The notes below the pieces were generated by a model. That model did not search any database, was not told the origin of the DNA, and was given only the letters and a program-made list of their open reading frames with translations. Made by a program: the position numbers and the translations under genes. Positions 1 through 7,184 of a stretch of DNA of 15,133 nucleotides are shown here, in pieces (position 1 is the stretch's first letter; each line of letters opens with the position of its first letter). The stretch lies in contig CALHKJ010000391.1 of the NCBI GenBank assembly GCA_938033975.1, positions 1 to 15,133 of the forward strand. The letters are read 5' to 3'. Source of the stretch: an uncultured Saprospiraceae bacterium. GTDB taxonomy: Bacteria; Bacteroidota; Bacteroidia; Chitinophagales; Saprospiraceae.

Positions 1-1955
1 GTGTGAGTTCCTGAGTTTATAGTATTAGAAATCAAGGTCACAGGCATACAGTTTGCATCTACTCCTACCAAATTGATATTATCAATGAAAATATTGTTCC
101 CATAACCATTAACACCAACTAAGGAAATGCTTACGTCTGTAAACCCATTACCAGTATAATCATCAAGGATGATTGTTTCAGATCGCCATTCTGTACATGA
201 TGGAACAAACGCATCGGTAACATATGCTGGAGGGTTATTTGTAGCTAAAGTCAATTCACTCTTTGAATATTCAATTGTAGGAATCCCGCATGAAGCAGAA
301 ACTTCAACTTCCAGGCCATCAAATAATGTGTTGCTATAAGGTGCATAGGCCACATCAAATGATAAAGTAACATTTGTATATAAAGACAAATCCACTGTTG
401 GCAAACGCAAATAGTCTCTTTCACCTGGAGCATTATATGTAAAATTCCATAATGCCGTGGCAGGATTACCATTACCCGAACAATCCATATCAAGCAGATT
501 AAGACCATACCATGTTTGCTGACCATCAGGATTATCAATAGTTAAATTAGTCGAAGGAAAAAGGACAAAATCTTCTGAATAAGGTAATGTTTCAGATTCC
601 AGGACAGAAACATTGGTAGACGATAGATCATTATTGGTGTTCTCATCTACACCTCCATTCGGTGCACTAGTTTCTGCTGACAATAAATAAGTTCCTGCAT
701 TCAAACTGATATCCGGTAAAATTACATTAACACTACTTCCGTATGCAATATTTCCGTTCCAAGGAAAAGTAAGTTCTGTTACGCCATCGACTTTTAATAT
801 AATATCTAAAGTAGTCAAGGCATTAGTGCCATGATTATTAAGTGTCACTGTAGTTGAGACAGTGTTTCCACAAGGCGAGGCAACAGCATCTATACTTGAT
901 ATTGAAGCATCTAATTGAGATGGCGGTGTACAAACAGTCGAATTCACCAATGACATTCTATTAGTGGTAATATTGTTCCGCATTTTATCTGTTTGCCCTT
1001 GAGTAAATGAATCCCAACAACCTCCTGTGTAATCCATATAATTGGCCAACATATCAGGCTGATTTCCCAAGCCCCCATCACTTACTGGTCTATAAGGATT
1101 GTTTATAGATGTATCATCATCATCGGTATCGCATCCATCATTAGGAGCAGCACAAGTTCCTCCATTTCCTCCTGATTGAGACTTTGGCGGAGTATCACAA
1201 ACAGTATCTCCATCTCCTAAGCAGTTATTATTCCAACAGCCATTTTGAAAAGTGTGCCTTAAACTAAAATAATGGCCAATCTCATGGGCAATTAAGCCAG
1301 ACCAATAAATTCCAGAATCATAAAAGGTGGCATCAACCGCACTAAAATAAACGCCTGCTGCTCCAGCCAAATCTTGTATAATTGCAATATTCATATAATC
1401 ACCTGTCGGCCAAAAAGAGTTTATGTACTCATTCGATGATTCATTATTATCCAAATCAAACAAAGCCAAGTCCGTATCTACATGTCGGATTACACCTGTT
1501 GTCAAATTACCATTTGGATCAGTAACAGCCATACAAAATTCTATTTCTGTATCAATACCATAATATGGATTACTATAAGTCTGAGCACCAGCATGTTGAT
1601 GTCTGAATCGATCACTAGCCTCATTTAAGATACTAATGACTGTAGCATCAGTAGGATTTGCGTCGGTACCTAATGCTGCCCCGTTATGGAAAATATGAAT
1701 CACTACAGGAATGGTATACACAATACCTGCTGATTTTTCAATGCCTTCGGACCGATCCTTACGTAGCTTAATCATAGCTTTCTGATAATCATCATTCTTC
1801 TGCTTTTGCAATGCTCTATATGCTGGATCCAAATTATTTTTAGCCTCCACTAAGTGTGTTGCACAAAGAGGTTTTGCATTTTGAATTACATTTTCTTGGG
1901 ATTGGAGAGATGAAAAAATAATTAATAAGGGAATAATTAGAAAAAGGGGCTTCAT
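1..1955 (-). CDS. Secreted M43 (pappalysin-like) zinc metalloprotease, C-terminus off window
   Basis: The frame is open from the ATG at 1955 to the left edge, giving 651 residues without a stop. Residues 1-20 form a signal peptide (MKPLFLIIPLLIIFSS). The catalytic domain spans about 75-335, with the zinc motif HEIGHYFSLRH at 224-234 followed by TF and a Cys-rich loop, and the Met-turn NYMDY with Met at 307. These are hallmarks of the metzincin M43 family, which cleaves proteins outside the cell. Residues about 348-450 resemble a CARDB-type Ig-like domain, and about 455-640 a MAM-like jelly roll; in Bacteroidota such modules often precede a T9SS tail, which would lie beyond the edge. Oddity: the metzincin glycine at motif position 8 is Ser231. 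On the opposite strand from cysE, with no operon partner in view. The family call is firm; the substrate is unknown. Confidence 0.9.
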   Translation of the reverse strand, partial: MKPLFLIIPLLIIFSSLQSQENVIQNAKPLCATHLVEAKNNLDPAYRALQKQKNDDYQKAMIKLRKDRSEGIEKSAGIVYTIPVVIHIFHNGAALGTDANPTDATVISILNEASDRFRHQHAGAQTYSNPYYGIDTEIEFCMAVTDPNGNLTTGVIRHVDTDLALFDLDNNESSNEYINSFWPTGDYMNIAIIQDLAGAAGVYFSAVDATFYDSGIYWSGLIAHEIGHYFSLRHTFQNGCWNNNCLGDGDTVCDTPPKSQSGGNGGTCAAPNDGCDTDDDDTSINNPYRPVSDGGLGNQPDMLANYMDYTGGCWDSFTQGQTDKMRNNITTNRMSLVNSTVCTPPSQLDASISSIDAVASPCGNTVSTTVTLNNHGTNALTTLDIILKVDGVTELTFPWNGNIAYGSSVNVILPDISLNAGTYLLSAETSAPNGGVDENTNNDLSSTNVSVLESETLPYSEDFVLFPSTNLTIDNPDGQQTWYGLNLLDMDCSGNGNPATALWNFTYNAPGERDYLRLPTVDLSLYTNVTLSFDVAYAPYSNTLFDGLEVEVSASCGIPTIEYSKSELTLATNNPPAYVTDAFVPSCTEWRSETIILDDYTGNGFTDVSISLVGVNGYGNNIFIDNINLVGVDANCMPVTLISNTINSGTH

Positions 1956-2177
1956 AGGTATACAGTTTAAACTTTAAAATAGATCTAAAAATCCTCGCCT
2001 AAATAAAAGTATACATTGATTTCTAGATTGACTTGAACTTAAATAAAAACTCGATGAGACACGAATCCCACATAAGCCTTTATATCAAATTGATATTAAA
2101 TTCATGGTTTTCATGGACAGAAAACACTAACATCAATCACTATATGAAGTTGAAAAGAATGAAGCCCAATTTTTATT
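1956..2177. other. Intergenic region upstream of the M43 protease
   Basis: No gene is supported here. On the minus strand the sequence TACTTTTA (2004-2011) resembles the Bacteroidota -7 box TAnnTTTG with one mismatch and lies about 50 bases before the protease start, so it could be its promoter. No convincing -33 element was seen. A short plus-strand open frame beginning at 2033 has no recognisable protein features and runs antisense across the thiolase remnant. Confidence 0.4.
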
Positions 2178-2541
2178 CTAAACTCGAAGAAAAACCATCG
2201 CATACCCCTGTCCAACAACAATTCACAAAGTAGCCAAACATATCTCATGCTTTGCTCCTTTAATCCCAATGCCAAACCATAAGTAATCCTTGTACCTGAA
2301 ATAGCTAAGGGATGGCCAATAGTATGACCCCTCAATTGGCATTAACTGGTGGATCTTTAGCCTTCAATTCTAGTTCGCGAGTAATGTCAAGACACTGCGC
2401 GAAGGAAGCTAGCAGTCACAGCAAAACCAATTTAGCAAGCTTGAAAGTGTTTATAATTCGCTGAAACACAGGACATCAGCTAAAAAATGCCAAGTGTTTT
2501 CCAGTCCTTGTTCTTACTCCATGACATATTTCCAATTCTGA
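2178..2541 (-). pseudogene. Decayed thiolase (acetyl-CoA acetyltransferase) remnant
   Basis: Read on the minus strand with frame changes, 2346-2178 gives the end of a thiolase: VNAN, a stop (TGA at 2334-2332, one base from the Gly codon GGA), GVI, a one-base loss near 2322, then IGHPLAISGTRITYGLALG, a second one-base loss after MRY, then LATL, a stop (TGA at 2225-2223), IVVGQGYAMVFLRV and the natural-looking stop TAG at 2180-2178. In intact thiolases these segments read NVNGGAIAxGHPxxxSGxRI and ATLCIGxGxGxAMVFERV. The His of GHP, a catalytic residue, survives, but the catalytic Cys codon has become TGA. At 2540-2480 the translation HGVRTRTGKHLAFFS resembles the thiolase N-terminus (VRTPxGK), which suggests that both ends remain and the middle has been deleted. 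The C-terminal part is convincing; the N-terminal part is tentative. Confidence 0.8.
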
Positions 2542-2562
2542 GCATATGCTACCAAAAGGATT

Positions 2563-2570
2563 TATCTTTG
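2563..2570 (+). promoter_or_regulatory. Putative -7 promoter box of cysE-cysM
   Basis: TATCTTTG matches the Bacteroidota -7 consensus TAnnTTTG exactly. Transcription would begin around 2576, about 15 bases before the ATG at 2591. This rules against the upstream in-frame ATG at 2546 as the start of cysE. The -33 region is not a clear match. Confidence 0.55.
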
Positions 2571-2590
2571 TGCTCCTACAGAAAGGTGTT

Positions 2591-3352
2591 ATGAACTACA
2601 ACAATAAGATAAAGAGCTTTTATCATTCGATATTGGACGAGCTATACCCAATAAGGTTGGGAAAAATTGGATTGAAGGATAAAAACAAGGAGAATATAAA
2701 GTTCGAATTGGAGGACCTGTTGGATTATGGTGTTGAAGATTTTTCAAGCGATCATATAAAGCTGATTGAAGACTTCATCTATGAACTGCCAAATATAAAA
2801 GCAGCACTTGATAAAGACATTCTTGCTACCTATGATGGAGACCCAGCTGCAGTAAATTACAACGAGGTTATTCTAACCTATCCAGGTTTCTATGCCATAG
2901 CAGCATACCGAATTGCAAACTTTCTATTGAAACAAGGTGTTCCTTTGATTCCGAGGGCGATGACAGAGTTTGCTAAAACCAAAACCGGAATAGACATCCA
3001 TCCAGGTGCAGAAATTGGCGCTTCCCTTTGTATTGATCACGGAACAGGTGTTGTGATTGGACAAACTGCAATCATTGGCAATCATGTAAAAATATATCAA
3101 GGAGTTACACTTGGAGCTATGAGTATAACTAAAAAAGATATGAAAGGAAAACGTCATCCCACTATAGAGGATCATGTGATCATCTATGCCCAGGCGACAA
3201 TTCTTGGAGGTGAAACCACAATAGGCAAAAATAGTATCATTGGAGGAAATGTTTGGATCACTAAAAGCGTTGCTCCCAATTCAAAAGTCTATTACCGAGA
3301 TAATGATAATACCCTTTCACTTACAAACGAACTGATAAGAGATGAAAATTGA
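2591..3352 (+). CDS. cysE: Serine O-acetyltransferase
   Basis: A 253-residue cytoplasmic enzyme that transfers acetyl from acetyl-CoA to L-serine to give O-acetylserine, the first committed step of cysteine synthesis. Residues 1-130 are the helical N-terminal domain, with a DPA motif at 84-86. Residues 133-235 are left-handed beta-helix hexapeptide repeats (GVVIGQ, AIIGNH, TTIGKN). The catalytic histidines are H150 in DHGTG and H189 in KRHP, matching H158 and H193 of the E. coli enzyme. The start at 2591 is preferred over the in-frame ATG at 2546 because a promoter box lies between them, AGAAAGG precedes it closely, and the extra 15 residues are not family-like. The last 11 bases overlap cysM. 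The C-terminus is LIRDEN and lacks the terminal Ile that classical CysE inserts into the CysK active site. Confidence 0.93.
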   Translation: MNYNNKIKSFYHSILDELYPIRLGKIGLKDKNKENIKFELEDLLDYGVEDFSSDHIKLIEDFIYELPNIKAALDKDILATYDGDPAAVNYNEVILTYPGFYAIAAYRIANFLLKQGVPLIPRAMTEFAKTKTGIDIHPGAEIGASLCIDHGTGVVIGQTAIIGNHVKIYQGVTLGAMSITKKDMKGKRHPTIEDHVIIYAQATILGGETTIGKNSIIGGNVWITKSVAPNSKVYYRDNDNTLSLTNELIRDEN

Positions 3353-4223
3353 TCAATTAATAGGTAATACACCATTGGTGCAAATTGAAAAACTCAACCC
3401 AAATCCAGCAGTAAAAATCTATGCAAAACTTGAAGGGCAAAATCCAGGCGGAAGTGTCAAAGATAGAGCTGCCTTATTCATGATAAAAAATGGATTGAAT
3501 GATGGGAGTCTAAAAACAAGTGATACCATTATTGAAGCAACAAGTGGTAATACAGGAATTGCTCTTGCCATGATCGCTGCCAATTTTGGCATTAAGATAA
3601 AATTGGTCATGCCTGAAAATGCAACAGTCGAACGTATCCAAACCATGCAAGCCTATGGCGCAGAGGTAATATTAACCCCAGCTGAAAAAACAATTGAATA
3701 TTCAAGATCATTTGCGCTTGAACAAGCTCAAAATAAAGGCTACATTTTGTTGGATCAATTTAATAATCCAAACAACAAATTGGCACACTACGAAACCACA
3801 GGACCAGAAATATGGAATGATACCAATGGAGAAGTTACTCACTTTGTATCATCGATGGGTACAACAGGCACTATCACTGGAACTTCTACTTTTCTGAAAA
3901 CAAAAAAGGAAGGAATACAGATTGTTGGAGCACAGCCAGAAGAGGGATCTCGAATTCCAGGTATCAGAAAATGGAGTCCAGAAATGTTACCTGGAATCTA
4001 TGAAGCGGACTGTGTCGATGAAATTGTATATGTCAATAGAGAAAATGCTGTCAAAGCATCTCGTGCCTTAGCTGCTAAAGAAGGAATTTTTGCAGGCATC
4101 TCCAGTGGCGGAGCATTTCACATTGCTCAGTTAACTGCAGAAAAACTATCTTCAGGGCTAATTGTTTTCATTGCCTGCGATAGAGGTGATCGATATCTTT
4201 CTTCTGAAGTATATCGCTTTTGA
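3342..4223 (+). CDS. cysM: O-acetylserine sulfhydrylase, CysM type
   Basis: A 293-residue PLP-dependent enzyme of fold type II that replaces the acetate of O-acetylserine with sulfide (or thiosulfate in CysM enzymes) to make cysteine. The PLP lysine is K40 in NPGGSVKDR. The substrate loop TSGNTG is at 67-72 and the phosphate-binding loop GTTGT at 173-177. The C-terminal CDRGDRYLS at 279-287 is typical of CysM, where CysK usually has SGERYLST. Length and ends fit a complete protein. The ATG lies inside the end of cysE, in another frame, with an 11-base overlap, so translation of the two is probably coupled and they form one transcript. A hairpin terminator follows seven bases after the stop. 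Confidence 0.94.
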   Translation: MKIDQLIGNTPLVQIEKLNPNPAVKIYAKLEGQNPGGSVKDRAALFMIKNGLNDGSLKTSDTIIEATSGNTGIALAMIAANFGIKIKLVMPENATVERIQTMQAYGAEVILTPAEKTIEYSRSFALEQAQNKGYILLDQFNNPNNKLAHYETTGPEIWNDTNGEVTHFVSSMGTTGTITGTSTFLKTKKEGIQIVGAQPEEGSRIPGIRKWSPEMLPGIYEADCVDEIVYVNRENAVKASRALAAKEGIFAGISSGGAFHIAQLTAEKLSSGLIVFIACDRGDRYLSSEVYRF

Positions 4224-4229
4224 AATAAA

Positions 4230-4257
4230 AAAGGCCCTAATACGAATTAGGACCTTT
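4230..4257 (+). terminator. Hairpin terminator after cysM
   Basis: Inverted repeat AAAGG-c-CCTAAT (4230-4241), loop ACGA, then ATTAGG-a-CCTTT (4246-4257): an 11-pair stem with a single C/A mismatch. It begins seven bases after the cysM stop. The downstream T-rich stretch is interrupted, so this may work together with the next hairpin. Confidence 0.75.
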
Positions 4258-4291
4258 AAAGAATTTTTCTCTATTCAGAAATTCTTTATTT
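4258..4291. terminator. Second hairpin between the convergent genes
   Basis: AAAGAATTTTTCT pairs with AGAAATTCTTT (two-base bulge, loop CTATTC) and is followed by ATTTT. It lies immediately downstream of the cysM terminator, between cysM and the end of the anti-sigma gene on the other strand. The stem is AT-rich and weaker than the first hairpin. It could stop transcription from either side. Confidence 0.45.
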
Positions 4292-4393
4292 TAATCTACA
4301 ATACTTTAATTTTAGATTAAAACCAACTAGACAACTCTCTATAATTAATATACGAGAGATGGTTTGGTATTGGTTTTATTTATTTTTGAAAAA

Positions 4394-5167
4394 TTAGGAC
4401 ATTTTTATAACAGCAACCAAATTAGCAAGCGTTGGAACCTCTGTTCCTCCGATTGGCTCAACAGTAATTGCATAGGCATCATTTCCTTCAATGAAGTCAA
4501 CTTCAAAAATATTGTCAATGTCATCTTGGAAAACGTTGAGTGGTATTGGTGGACTATCACCTTTCAAAGACCACAATTGATAACTCTGATTGGACGCAAG
4601 AGCAGGCAGATTTTGTACCTGAATAAAATTCTTTTGAGTTTCTGGATTATGATTAAAATAAAGTAAAGTTTCAGGATATATTGCTGTTGCCTCGGCTAAT
4701 ATCACCCTATTGCTTCTATCATTTAGGCTTTCTAATATGGCGATGCGTTGATTCTGCTCGTTGCACTCAATTAATTTTCGCTCATATTCTTTTGTTGTTT
4801 CTTCTAGCTTGTTGTGATTGAAATAAAGAAACATACAAAGACCCAACATCGCTAGCAAAGAAAAAGCTGGTTGTAAGCGAGTCCACAAAGAAGGTTTTGA
4901 GTCATGAACTACATTTCTATTTGGTTGGGCTAGATCAGAAGGTCCTTTTTTAATTTCCTTTAGCACAGAATCCAACACAGACTTAGGCGCAGGAATTGCG
5001 TGTGCTTTGCCAAACATTTCTAATGCTTTTTCTATTTCAAAAAGATCTTGCTTAAGCACAGGAAATTTTTCAATAGTTAGCTCTACCAATGATTTTTCTT
5101 GATCATTTAGCTGTCCAAGAACATATAGTTCAAGTAAACCCGATTCTCGTATTTCTTGTAAGGTCAT
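4394..5167 (-). CDS. Membrane anti-sigma factor, RskA type
   Basis: A 257-residue single-pass inner-membrane protein predicted to hold the adjacent ECF sigma factor inactive. Residues 1-75 form the cytoplasmic sigma-binding part (ESGLLELYVLGQL, then helices). It has no zinc-binding HxxxCxxC motif, as usual for RskA relatives. A membrane segment is at about 98-116 (LQPAFSLLAMLGLCMFLYF). A charged stretch at 118-148 could form a coiled coil. Residues 150-257 match the periplasmic anti-sigma-K domain, with YQLW and the ending VEPIGGTEVPTLANLVAVI. Its ATG overlaps the sigma stop codon as ATGA, so the two are translationally coupled. The signal it senses is unknown; release usually involves regulated proteolysis, which cannot be seen here. 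Confidence 0.88.
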   Translation of the reverse strand: MTLQEIRESGLLELYVLGQLNDQEKSLVELTIEKFPVLKQDLFEIEKALEMFGKAHAIPAPKSVLDSVLKEIKKGPSDLAQPNRNVVHDSKPSLWTRLQPAFSLLAMLGLCMFLYFNHNKLEETTKEYERKLIECNEQNQRIAILESLNDRSNRVILAEATAIYPETLLYFNHNPETQKNFIQVQNLPALASNQSYQLWSLKGDSPPIPLNVFQDDIDNIFEVDFIEGNDAYAITVEPIGGTEVPTLANLVAVIKMS

Positions 5168-5718
5168 GGCAATAGTAGCAGCATTATTAATAAGATAATC
5201 ATAAACGCACGGAAAAGATCTTTTTCATTTTTAAGGTCTTTTCTCAGGATGAGCAACGCGCTCCTTAATCTTGTTTTTACGGTTCCTAAGGGAATATTCA
5301 GATGCTTTGCAGCATCGCTTTGAGTGTATCCTTCTAAGTAAACCAATTTGAGAAGAATTTTATATTTGTCATCAAGTTTAGAAACTAGATTTTTTACATC
5401 TATTTCTGATTGGCTTAGATTAACTGTTTCAACTTTATGTACGTCGATATCGAACGAATCAGTTTTTTGTTGGTTAGAATAACTTCTGCGTCTTACGATA
5501 TCAATAGCTGAATTTCGTGCTATAGTTGCAAGCCAAGTATAAAGGCTACTTTTTTTACTATCGTATTGATGTATTTTATTCCAAGCTTTTAGCATGGAGC
5601 TTTGCAGCACCTCTTCTGCAATATTATTGTCTTTTACGATTCGGGATATAATACCAAAAATTGTATTAGAATAATTGTCAAATAACGCCTCTACCCCCTT
5701 TTCATTGCGGTTCAACAT
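5164..5718 (-). CDS. ECF-type RNA polymerase sigma factor
   Basis: At least 184 residues. Region 2 spans about 10-75 (EEVLQSSMLKAWNKI, TWLATIARNSAIDIVRR), and region 4 about 110-162 ends in the helix-turn-helix YTQSDAAKHLNIPLGTVKTRL. It lacks regions 1.1 and 3, as ECF sigmas do. Two oddities. First, the frame stays open upstream of this ATG to a TAG at 5766-5764, and the 14 codons before the ATG encode KIKDQEIIQL, which is what the N-terminus of such sigmas normally looks like, yet no ATG, GTG or TTG precedes it; the true start may be non-canonical, e.g. ATC at 5745-5743. Second, the C-terminus is AFMIILLIMLLLLP, unusually hydrophobic. It is divergent from the TPR-DUF4331 genes, which it probably controls along with its own operon. 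Confidence 0.9.
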   Translation of the reverse strand: MLNRNEKGVEALFDNYSNTIFGIISRIVKDNNIAEEVLQSSMLKAWNKIHQYDSKKSSLYTWLATIARNSAIDIVRRRSYSNQQKTDSFDIDVHKVETVNLSQSEIDVKNLVSKLDDKYKILLKLVYLEGYTQSDAAKHLNIPLGTVKTRLRSALLILRKDLKNEKDLFRAFMIILLIMLLLLP

Positions 5719-5796
5719 TAATTGTATGATTTCTTGGTCTTTGATCTTCTTCTTTTTTAATAACTAATCACAATCTAAAAGTAAAGAGACAACTAT

Positions 5797-5826
5797 TCAA
5801 ATTTGTTCTACTCTGATTGAATCAAT
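5797..5826. promoter_or_regulatory. Palindromes in the divergent promoter region
   Basis: Between the sigma gene and the TPR gene lie CAAATTTG (5798-5805) and, 10 bases further on, ATTGA-a-TCAAT (5816-5826). Both are perfect inverted repeats and could be operators or parts of overlapping promoters for the two transcripts. No confident ECF-type -35/-10 pair was found. Short palindromes occur by chance in AT-rich DNA, so this is tentative. Confidence 0.3.
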
Positions 5827-5890
5827 TTTGAAAAATAAATCCAACTCAGACTATCTGCACGTATATATAATCAGAACATTTAAAAATAGT

Positions 5891-7132
5891 ATGATGATTA
5901 AAAAAGAGCAAAATTTAAAGTACCTCAAAACAATAAGCTTTGCAACTATATTAGGACTGTGTAGCCTTTTTATAAGTTGTGAAAGTTCCTCTAATTCAGA
6001 AACCAGTACCAATACTGAGTCTGTTGTTCCTGAATTACTACAAAGAAACGATAAAATCCAAAATGGAAAAGAATGGGATCAGGTCCAAAATGCTTTTGCT
6101 GACCAAAAAACAAGTTTAGCAAAGAATGCAGAAGACAATGAAGCTAAGTTGAATCTGTCGTTACTCTACATAAAGGAGGCAAGAATCACTGGCGAGCATG
6201 GTCATTATTACCCAGCAGCTTTAAAAATGGTGGATCAAGTTCTTAGTTCTAAGGAAATCAATGATGATGTCAAATTTAGAGCATTACTTACAAAAGCAGG
6301 TGTACAACTTTCCCTTCATGAGTTTAGCGAGGCAAAAAAGATTGGACTACAAGCCATAAAATTAAACCCCTATAACGCTCAAGCTTATGGTGTAATGGTA
6401 GATTGTCATGTCGAATTGGGAGAATACAAAGAGGCAATAATAATGGCTGACAAGATGATTTCTATTAAGCCAGATATAAGATCTTATTCAAGGATCTCCT
6501 ATTTACGAGAAATACATGGAGATATAGAAGGAGCAAAATCAGCGATGAAATTAGCAGTTGAAGCTGGTTATCCTGGAACTGAAGAAACGGCATGGGCTAT
6601 GCAAACTTTAGGTGAAATGTATCACTTATATAAGCAACCAGCGAAAGCAAAAAAAATCTTTGAAACAATTTTAGCCTCAAGATCTAATTACCCGTTTGCC
6701 GTTGGAGCTTTGGCACAATTGGAATTTGATGCAGGAAATTTTGAAGTCTCCAAAAGAATCATAAAAGAAGCCATTGACATCATTCCGGAGGTAAGTTTCT
6801 ATGTCCTTCTCGCAGACATTTATAAAGCCGAAGGCGAAACTGAATATTTTAATAAGACCATAGAAGAAATAATGGTCATGCTTCAGGATGATGTGGATAG
6901 TGGGCATAACATGAACTTGGAATATGCTGATGTTTACTTAGACTTACTTGAGGATACAGATTCAGCTTTAAAGTACGTCCAGCTTGAATACGACAAACGA
7001 CCAAATAATATTGATGTAAATAGAATGATGGCAAAAATATACAAGATGAAAAAGGATTTTACTGCAAGTAATCAATACAAAATGGTTGCATTACAAACTA
7101 ACTCAAAACATCCTGGCCTTGCCGAACTATAA
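5891..7132 (+). CDS. TPR-repeat lipoprotein
   Basis: A 413-residue exported protein. The start at 5891 (ATGATG) gives a normal lipoprotein signal: MMIKKEQNLKYLK, a hydrophobic core, then LFISC with the lipidated Cys at 30. The in-frame TTG at 5828 would add 21 residues before the signal and is unlikely. After a Ser/Thr-rich linker, residues about 82-410 are helical pairs of tetratricopeptide type (for example KFRALLTKAGVQLSLHEFSEA, AQAYGVMVDCHVELGEYKEA, AMQTLGEMYHLYKQPAKA), roughly eight repeats, which normally serve as a protein-docking scaffold. It is the first gene of a plus-strand unit, 52 bases ahead of the first DUF4331 gene and divergent from the sigma factor. It may assist assembly or export of the DUF4331 proteins; that role is inferred from position only. 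Confidence 0.82.
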   Translation: MMIKKEQNLKYLKTISFATILGLCSLFISCESSSNSETSTNTESVVPELLQRNDKIQNGKEWDQVQNAFADQKTSLAKNAEDNEAKLNLSLLYIKEARITGEHGHYYPAALKMVDQVLSSKEINDDVKFRALLTKAGVQLSLHEFSEAKKIGLQAIKLNPYNAQAYGVMVDCHVELGEYKEAIIMADKMISIKPDIRSYSRISYLREIHGDIEGAKSAMKLAVEAGYPGTEETAWAMQTLGEMYHLYKQPAKAKKIFETILASRSNYPFAVGALAQLEFDAGNFEVSKRIIKEAIDIIPEVSFYVLLADIYKAEGETEYFNKTIEEIMVMLQDDVDSGHNMNLEYADVYLDLLEDTDSALKYVQLEYDKRPNNIDVNRMMAKIYKMKKDFTASNQYKMVALQTNSKHPGLAEL

Positions 7133-7184
7133 AACTACTATTCACGATAGTTTTCTAGAGTTTTTAAAATTTAAAACCATAAAA

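Noticed and set aside
2033..2233. Plus-strand 66-codon open frame
   Set aside because: It runs antisense through the thiolase remnant, shows no protein-like features and has no promoter or partner.
2111..2335. Minus-strand 74-codon frame as a real small gene
   Set aside because: Its first 32 residues are the thiolase C-terminus out of its original context; the frame starts at a TTG next to a mutated stop and the rest is out-of-frame noise, so it is part of the pseudogene.
2546..2590. Upstream ATG for cysE
   Set aside because: An exact promoter box lies downstream of this ATG, and the extra 15 residues do not resemble the family.
4364..4666. Plus-strand 100-codon frame
   Set aside because: It is antisense to the anti-sigma gene, and its sequence is explained by that gene's codons.
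5828..5890. TTG start for the TPR lipoprotein
   Set aside because: It would put 21 extra residues before a well-formed lipoprotein signal that starts at 5891.
7086..7184. Upstream start for DUF4331 copy 1
   Set aside because: It lies inside the TPR gene; the signal peptide begins at 7185 with a normal ATG.
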